Assembly (NCBI GenBank): GCA_020627425.1
Contig: JAHKXX010000093.1
Location: forward strand, 1 to 10,589
Direction: 5' to 3'
DNA from: a bacterium
GTDB taxonomy: Bacteria; Bacillota; Clostridia; Oscillospirales; Acutalibacteraceae
DNA length: 10,589 bases
The notes beneath the pieces were generated by a model. It was not told where the DNA came from. It did not search any database and saw only the letters and a list, made by a program, of their open reading frames with translations. The position numbers and the translations under genes are program-made. This document shows positions 6,575 through 10,589 of this stretch, in pieces; position 1 is the stretch's first letter, and each line of letters opens with the position of its first letter.

Positions 6575-7951
6575 TTAAAAAGCTATCCTCGCGCTTATAT
6601 AGTCATTCAGCTTGTCTATAGATACTCTCTCCTGCTCCATAGTGTCACGGTCGCGTACTGTTACACAGCCATCCTCTATAGAGTCAAAATCGTATGTAAT
6701 GCATAGAGGTGTACCTATCTCGTCCTGACGGCGGTACCTCTTGCCGATAGAGCCTGTATCGTCATAGTCTACCATAAAGTTCTTTGACAACATTTCGTAT
6801 ACCTCCTCGGCTTTTTCTCCGAGCTTCTTTGACAGAGGAAGTACAGCGGCCTTAAACGGCGCAAGTGCCGGGTGGAAATGAAGAACAACTCTGGTATCCT
6901 TTTCGCCTACCTGTTCCTCGTCATATGCCTCACAAACAACTGTCAGGAACAGACGCTCTACGCCGAGCGACGGCTCTATAACATAGGGGATATACTTCTC
7001 GTTTGTCTGCGGATCAAAATACTCAAGACTCTTGCCGCTTGTTTTAATATGCTGGTTAAGGTCATAATCCGTTCTGTCCGCAACGCCCCACAGCTCGCCC
7101 CAGCCGAACGGGAACAGATATTCAAAGTCTGTAGTAGCCTTGGAGTAGAACACCAGCTCCTCGGGGTCGTGGTCACGCAGACGCAGGTTTTCTTCCTTTA
7201 TGCCGAGAGAATACAGCCAGTCGCGGCAGAAGCTGCGCCAATAGTCGAACCACTCAAGGTCGGTGCCGGGCTTACAGAAGAACTCAAGCTCCATCTGTTC
7301 AAATTCACGAACACGGAAAATAAAGTTACCGGGAGTAATCTCGTTTCTGAAGGACTTACCTATCTGAGCAACACCAAACGGTACTTTTTTACGGCTTGTG
7401 CGTTGTATATTTGCGAAGTTTACAAAAATACCCTGAGCTGTTTCGGGACGCAGATATATTTCGTTTTTGCTGTCCTCGGTAACACCCTGAAAGGTCTTGA
7501 ACATAAGGTTGAACTGACGAATATCGGTGAAGTTATGCTTGCCGCAGTTCGGACACGGTATCTGTTTTTCTTCTATGTATTCAGTCATTTTTTGGTTTGA
7601 CCAGCCTGCTACGTTTGTGCCGTCAAAGTCCTCTATCAGATTGTCAGCGCGGTGACGTGTCTTACACTCCTTACAGTCCATAAGCGGATCGGAAAAGCCG
7701 CCAAGGTGACCCGATGCCTGCCATGTCATGGGATTCATAAGTATAGCGGCGTCCAGACCGACATTATACTTGTTTTCCTGCACAAACTTTTTCAGCCATG
7801 CATTCTTGATGTTATTCTTCAGTGCCATACCGAGAGGACCATAGTCCCATGTATTAGCAAGTCCGCCGTATATTTCGGAGCCGGGATAAACAAAGCCTCT
7901 GCCCTTACACAGGGCAACAATTTTATCCATTGTTTTTTCTGTATTTTTCAT
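6575..7951 (-). CDS. glyQS: Glycine--tRNA ligase, single-chain type
   Basis: This 458-residue class II aminoacyl-tRNA synthetase charges tRNA-Gly with glycine in the cytosol. It is the homodimeric single-polypeptide form, not the alpha/beta GlyQ plus GlyS form. Seen: the N-terminal GFVYPGSEIYGGLANTWDYGPLG region (19-41), two CxxC pairs (Cys93/96 and Cys133/136) resembling a zinc knuckle in the insertion, motif 2 with FRNEITPG (201-208), motif 3 with EPSLGVERL (326-334), and the anticodon-binding domain from about 360 to the end. The start at 7951 is chosen because GGAGG lies 8 bp before it; an in-frame ATG at 7966 overlaps that ribosome site and would add only MEEYK. No T-box leader is present; the promoter lies only 35 bp upstream of the start. 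Confidence 0.95.
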   Translation of the reverse strand: MKNTEKTMDKIVALCKGRGFVYPGSEIYGGLANTWDYGPLGMALKNNIKNAWLKKFVQENKYNVGLDAAILMNPMTWQASGHLGGFSDPLMDCKECKTRHRADNLIEDFDGTNVAGWSNQKMTEYIEEKQIPCPNCGKHNFTDIRQFNLMFKTFQGVTEDSKNEIYLRPETAQGIFVNFANIQRTSRKKVPFGVAQIGKSFRNEITPGNFIFRVREFEQMELEFFCKPGTDLEWFDYWRSFCRDWLYSLGIKEENLRLRDHDPEELVFYSKATTDFEYLFPFGWGELWGVADRTDYDLNQHIKTSGKSLEYFDPQTNEKYIPYVIEPSLGVERLFLTVVCEAYDEEQVGEKDTRVVLHFHPALAPFKAAVLPLSKKLGEKAEEVYEMLSKNFMVDYDDTGSIGKRYRRQDEIGTPLCITYDFDSIEDGCVTVRDRDTMEQERVSIDKLNDYISARIAF

Positions 7952-7985
7952 CTTGTATTCCTCCATTTGAAATCAACATACCCCC

Positions 7986-8014
7986 ATTTTAACATTTTTA
8001 CTCCTTTACTGCAA
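7986..8014 (-). promoter_or_regulatory. Probable sigma-A promoter of glyQS
   Basis: On the minus strand TTGCAG (8014-8009) and TAAAAT (7991-7986) are separated by 17 bp. The transcript leader would be roughly 25-30 nt, too short for a T-box. Repeat copy B ends about 21 bp upstream of this -35 box. Confidence 0.7.
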
Positions 8015-8035
8015 TACTTTACCCCAAATTTTTAC

Positions 8036-8231
8036 GGTGGAGTGCCTCCACTGTCGATTCGCGCAGCCGACTTGGTGTTGTCGCCTACTATTACGGTACG
8101 CGTACGAGTTGGGTATATTATACCTCTTTGTCCGCGTCACGGCGCATATAGCGCCGCTTAGCGCTGCTTTTGTAGTGGAGATAAGTATATTTGTCTTTAC
8201 TTTTTTGTGTATCGGGTTTTGTGTTATTATT
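8036..8231 (-). repeat. Copy B of the dispersed structured repeat, pointing toward glyQS
   Basis: Read on the minus strand this has the same order of blocks as copy A: the TATACT box (plus-strand AGTATA at 8184-8189), AAAAGCAGC, hairpin 1 (plus-strand CGGCGC 8140-8145 with GCGCCG 8151-8156, 5-nt loop), CGCGGACAAAGAGG, CGTACGCGTACC, TGCGCGAATCGACAG, and the terminal hairpin (GTGGAG 8037-8042 with CTCCAC 8046-8051 around a 3-nt loop). CGCGGACAAAGAGG is identical in A and B. The left part beyond the TATACT box is the least alike, so the 8231 boundary is approximate. Confidence 0.75.
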
Positions 8232-8469
8232 GAAGACTGAAAAGTAATAATGATTGTAAGAAACACACGTCATACTCGCGGTGCTTCTTTTTGGAGACAA
8301 TAAGTAGAAAAGAGAAATATACTGATCTTCATTCCAAAGCAGCACGAGCGGCGTTATGTGCGCCGTGACGCGGAATGAGAGGGACAAAAAACCAAGCTCG
8401 TACGCGTGCCAAGAAAGTCGGCGGTAACACCTACCTGAGTGCGCGAATTGCTCAGCGCGAGCACGCGCC
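8232..8469 (+). repeat. Copy C of the dispersed structured repeat, pointing toward the HMA gene
   Basis: The blocks follow copy A: GAAGACTGAA left edge (8232-8241), GTCATACT (8269-8276), a TATACT box (8318-8323), AAAGCAGCAC, hairpin 1 (CGGCGT 8349-8354 with GCGCCG 8360-8365, last pair a wobble), GTGACGCGG, CTCGTACGCGTGCC, GTCGGCGG, TGCGCGAATT, and a terminal hairpin (GCGCG 8455-8459 with CGCGC 8464-8468 around AGCA). Its core matches copy B most closely (TGCGCCGTGACGCGG is identical). With B it forms a large head-to-head inverted repeat filling most of the glyQS/HMA intergenic region. Its last base abuts the -35 box at 8470. Confidence 0.75.
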
Positions 8470-8498
8470 TTGACAAGGGGGAGGAGATGTGGTATAGT
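8470..8498 (+). promoter_or_regulatory. Strong sigma-A promoter of the metal-export unit
   Basis: A consensus TTGACA (8470-8475) is followed after exactly 17 bp by TATAGT (8493-8498). Transcription should begin near 8505, just before an inverted repeat that looks like a repressor site. A near-consensus promoter held off by a repressor is the usual arrangement for metal efflux genes. Confidence 0.85.
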
Positions 8499-8508
8499 AG
8501 AGATAACG

Positions 8509-8526
8509 ATTAAACATTCGTTTAAT
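8509..8526. promoter_or_regulatory. Candidate ArsR/SmtB-family operator
   Basis: A perfect 7-bp inverted repeat, ATTAAAC (8509-8515) and GTTTAAT (8520-8526), is separated by ATTC. It lies about 10 bp beyond the -10 box, over the expected start of transcription. AT-rich interrupted palindromes in this position are typical of ArsR/SmtB metal-sensing repressors; the site does not match the CopY box TACAnnTGTA. No ArsR-type gene is present in the window, so the regulator would be encoded elsewhere. Confidence 0.55.
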
Positions 8527-8561
8527 AAAATATCTCTAACTCATATAAGGAGGAGTCAATT

Positions 8562-8786
8562 ATGAAAAAAACTTATAAGATCGAAGTGGACTGTGCTAAC
8601 TGCGCTAATAAGATGGAACTTGCAGCTAAGAAAACAGAGGGCGTAAAGGATGCTGCCGTAAACTTTATGACTCTCAAAATGACAGTAGAGTTCGAGGACG
8701 GAGCGGACAGAGAAAAGGTAATGGACGAGGTGTTTAAGGCATGCCGTAAGATAGAGCCTGACTGTGAGATCTATTATAAAAAATAA
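8562..8786 (+). CDS. Small heavy-metal-associated (HMA) domain protein, metallochaperone-like
   Basis: This 74-residue single-domain protein has the ferredoxin-like HMA fold pattern. The metal-binding loop VDCANCANKME (residues 9-19) holds Cys11 and Cys14 in a CxxC spacing, followed by the helix and strand pattern GVKDAAVNFMTLKMTVEF (27-44). AAGGAGG at 8548-8554 sets the start. It lies 91 bp before a P1B-type ATPase that lacks its own N-terminal HMA domain, so it probably delivers or exchanges metal with that pump, or acts as its detached regulatory domain. The neighbouring ATPase resembles Zn/Cd/Pb pumps, so a zinc or cadmium role is more likely than copper despite the CopZ-like size. Which metal it binds cannot be settled from sequence. 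Confidence 0.85.
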   Translation: MKKTYKIEVDCANCANKMELAAKKTEGVKDAAVNFMTLKMTVEFEDGADREKVMDEVFKACRKIEPDCEIYYKK

Positions 8787-8877
8787 ATTCTGTATATGAT
8801 AACGCTTGCCAAAAGTATGGGTGAAGTGTACATTGGGTGTTTGTTAACTTCATTAAAGTAAAAGGGAGGGCATCGTT

Positions 8878-10589
8878 ATGACGAAAAAACAAAAGAAAAA
8901 TCTTATCCGCATCATCATATCATCTGTGCTGATGATAGGCTTTGTGTTTGTGCCGATTGAGGGAATATATCGCTTTTTGCTATATCTCGTACCGTATATT
9001 ATCATTGGCTATGATATTCTTATAAAAGCGTTCAAGGGTATTATAAACCGACAGCCCTTTGATGAGTGTTTTCTGATGGCGGTTGCTACTATCGGCGCTA
9101 TGATAATTGCCATTACTGACAGCGGCGACTATGTAGAGGCTGTCGCGGTCATGCTTTTTTATCAGATAGGCGAGTGGTTCCAGAGCTATGCCGTCGGCAA
9201 AAGCAGAAAAAATATAAGCGAACTGATGGATATACGACCCGATTATGCAAATATTGTCAATGACGACGGCGAGACTGAACAGACAGACCCCGACGACGTA
9301 GAGCCGGGCACCATCATAGTTGTAAAGCCCGGCGAAAAAATCCCGATAGACGGAATAGTTACCGAGGGCAGCAGCACTCTTGACACCGCAGCACTTACAG
9401 GAGAGAGCATCCCGAGAAGTGTGTGCGTCGGCGACGAGGTGATCAGCGGCTGTATAAATTCGACCGGCTTGCTGAAGATCCGTACTACAAGAGAATTCGG
9501 CGAGTCAACAGCGTCAAAGATACTCGACCTTGTCGAGAACGCAAGCTCAAGAAAATCGAGCAGAGAGAGCTTTATAACCAGATTTGCAAGGATCTATACC
9601 CCTGTTGTCGTATTTTCTGCTCTGGCATTGGCACTGCTGCCGCCCGTTGCGCGGATAATATTCGGAGCCGACCCTATGTGGAACAGCTGGATATACAGGG
9701 CGCTTACCTTCCTTGTTATCAGTTGCCCGTGTGCGCTGGTCATCAGTATTCCGCTCAGCTTTTTTGCAGGTATCGGGGGAGCGAGCCGTGAGGGTATCCT
9801 TATAAAAGGCTCAAACTATCTGGAGATGCTCTCTAAGGCTGACATTATGGTATTTGATAAAACAGGTACGCTCACAAAGGGTGTTTTTACCGTTACCGCG
9901 GTTCATCCACAGCTTGTTGACGAGCACGAGCTGCTTCATATGGCAGCCCATGTAGAGCGGTATTCCACCCACCCCATAGCAGCGTCTCTCCGGGCTGCTT
10001 ATCCGAATGAGAGCGATGACTGTGATGTAAAAAACATAGAGGAGCTTTCGGGACTCGGAATAAAAGCAGAGGTAAATGGTGACACTGTATATGTCGGAAA
10101 TCTTAAGCTGATGGAAAAGCTCGGAGTAAGACCCGGTGAGTGTAAGCATAGCGGTACCGTAGTGCATGTAACAAAAAACAATGTCTATGCAGGACATATA
10201 GTTATCTCCGATACCGAAAAGCCGACCTCGGCAAAGGCTGTAAAGAGTCTGAAGAGCCTGGGGATAAGCAAGACCGTTATGCTTACGGGCGATTCATCAG
10301 TTACGGCAGAACAGGTAGCAGCTGATCTTGGACTTGACGAATGCTACAGCGAACTGTTGCCTGGGGACAAGGTGGAAAAGGTAGAGGAACTGCTGGAGCA
10401 TAAAAATGAAAAAAGGACCCTTGCCTTTGTCGGTGACGGAATAAACGACGCACCTGTTTTATCAAGGGCGGACGTCGGCATAGCTATGGGAGGACTCGGC
10501 TCTGACGCAGCTATAGAGGCTGCCGATATAGTTCTTATGGATGACGATCCTCTGAAAATATCAAAAGCAGTCAGGATCTCACGCAGATG
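8878..10589 (+). CDS. Heavy-metal-translocating P-type ATPase (P1B, Zn/Cd/Pb type), 3' end outside window
   Basis: The frame is open without a stop from the ATG at 8878 (GGGAGGG ribosome site at 8864-8870) to the window edge: 570 codons plus two bases. The pump exports metal ions across the membrane using ATP. Seen: four hydrophobic segments near the N terminus (about 9-28, 33-50, 64-80, 84-102), the actuator motif TGES (174-177), a transmembrane pair with the metal-binding SCPCALVIS (282-290), the phosphorylation site DKTGTLT (327-333, Asp327), the nucleotide-domain HP (365-366), TGD (470-472) and GDGINDAP (519-526). CPC with this flanking sequence resembles ZntA/CadA rather than the copper pumps. 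There is no N-terminal HMA domain; it is supplied as the separate 74-residue protein upstream. The last transmembrane pair lies beyond the window. A specific symbol such as zntA or cadA is not certain. Confidence 0.93.
   Translation, partial: MTKKQKKNLIRIIISSVLMIGFVFVPIEGIYRFLLYLVPYIIIGYDILIKAFKGIINRQPFDECFLMAVATIGAMIIAITDSGDYVEAVAVMLFYQIGEWFQSYAVGKSRKNISELMDIRPDYANIVNDDGETEQTDPDDVEPGTIIVVKPGEKIPIDGIVTEGSSTLDTAALTGESIPRSVCVGDEVISGCINSTGLLKIRTTREFGESTASKILDLVENASSRKSSRESFITRFARIYTPVVVFSALALALLPPVARIIFGADPMWNSWIYRALTFLVISCPCALVISIPLSFFAGIGGASREGILIKGSNYLEMLSKADIMVFDKTGTLTKGVFTVTAVHPQLVDEHELLHMAAHVERYSTHPIAASLRAAYPNESDDCDVKNIEELSGLGIKAEVNGDTVYVGNLKLMEKLGVRPGECKHSGTVVHVTKNNVYAGHIVISDTEKPTSAKAVKSLKSLGISKTVMLTGDSSVTAEQVAADLGLDECYSELLPGDKVEKVEELLEHKNEKRTLAFVGDGINDAPVLSRADVGIAMGGLGSDAAIEAADIVLMDDDPLKISKAVRISRR

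Noticed and set aside
8806..8834. Weak promoter-like TTGCCA-17-TACATT between the HMA gene and the ATPase gene
   Set aside because: Poor match at both boxes; the two genes are more simply read from the strong promoter at 8470. A 6-bp TGAAGT/ACTTCA pairing in the same gap was also judged too weak to call.
9423..9791. 122-codon plus-strand frame within the ATPase region, which could suggest a frameshift in the pump
   Set aside because: Translation from 8878 stays open to the window end with all P-type ATPase motifs in order, so the pump is intact as far as seen and this frame is a shadow.

Overview
The window looks like chromosomal DNA of a low-to-moderate GC Gram-positive anaerobe, most likely a Ruminococcus-like member of the Clostridia. 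This is inferred from strong AGGAGG-type ribosome sites, TTGACA/TATAAT-type promoters, heavy use of ATA and AGA codons, a single-chain glycyl-tRNA synthetase, a free-standing NfnAB pair and an ECF sigma/membrane anti-sigma pair. No database search was possible.

Layout. 1-300 is the 3' end of a methylglyoxal synthase gene with its own terminator. 356-858 has no gene but holds one truncated and one full copy of a dispersed repeat. 901-3161 encodes the two subunits of an NfnAB-type NADH-dependent ferredoxin:NADP+ oxidoreductase, driven from a promoter just after the repeat and closed by a terminator. On the minus strand, 3368-4393 is a branched-chain amino acid aminotransferase (ilvE). Divergent from it, 4608-6384 is a two-gene unit for an ECF sigma factor and a single-pass membrane protein, probably its anti-sigma factor, with a likely self-recognised ECF promoter. 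6415-6542 is a hairpin-rich convergent spacer. 6575-7951 (minus) is glycyl-tRNA synthetase. 8036-8469 holds two more copies of the repeat, head to head. 8562-10589 is a metal-export unit: a small heavy-metal-binding (HMA) protein and a P1B-type ATPase that runs off the window end. A strong promoter and an ArsR/SmtB-like inverted repeat precede it.

The coding genes are housekeeping or ordinary accessory functions. The least explained feature is the intergenic repeat: about 200-240 bp, three near-complete copies plus one half copy, no convincing coding capacity, two hairpins kept in position by paired base changes, and a TATACT box in every copy. Each of the three near-complete copies ends 0-21 bp before the -35 box of the next gene and points toward that gene (nfnA, glyQS, the HMA gene). 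This suggests a structured RNA, a promoter-proximal regulatory module, or a non-autonomous hairpin-ended mobile element; the sequence alone does not decide between these.
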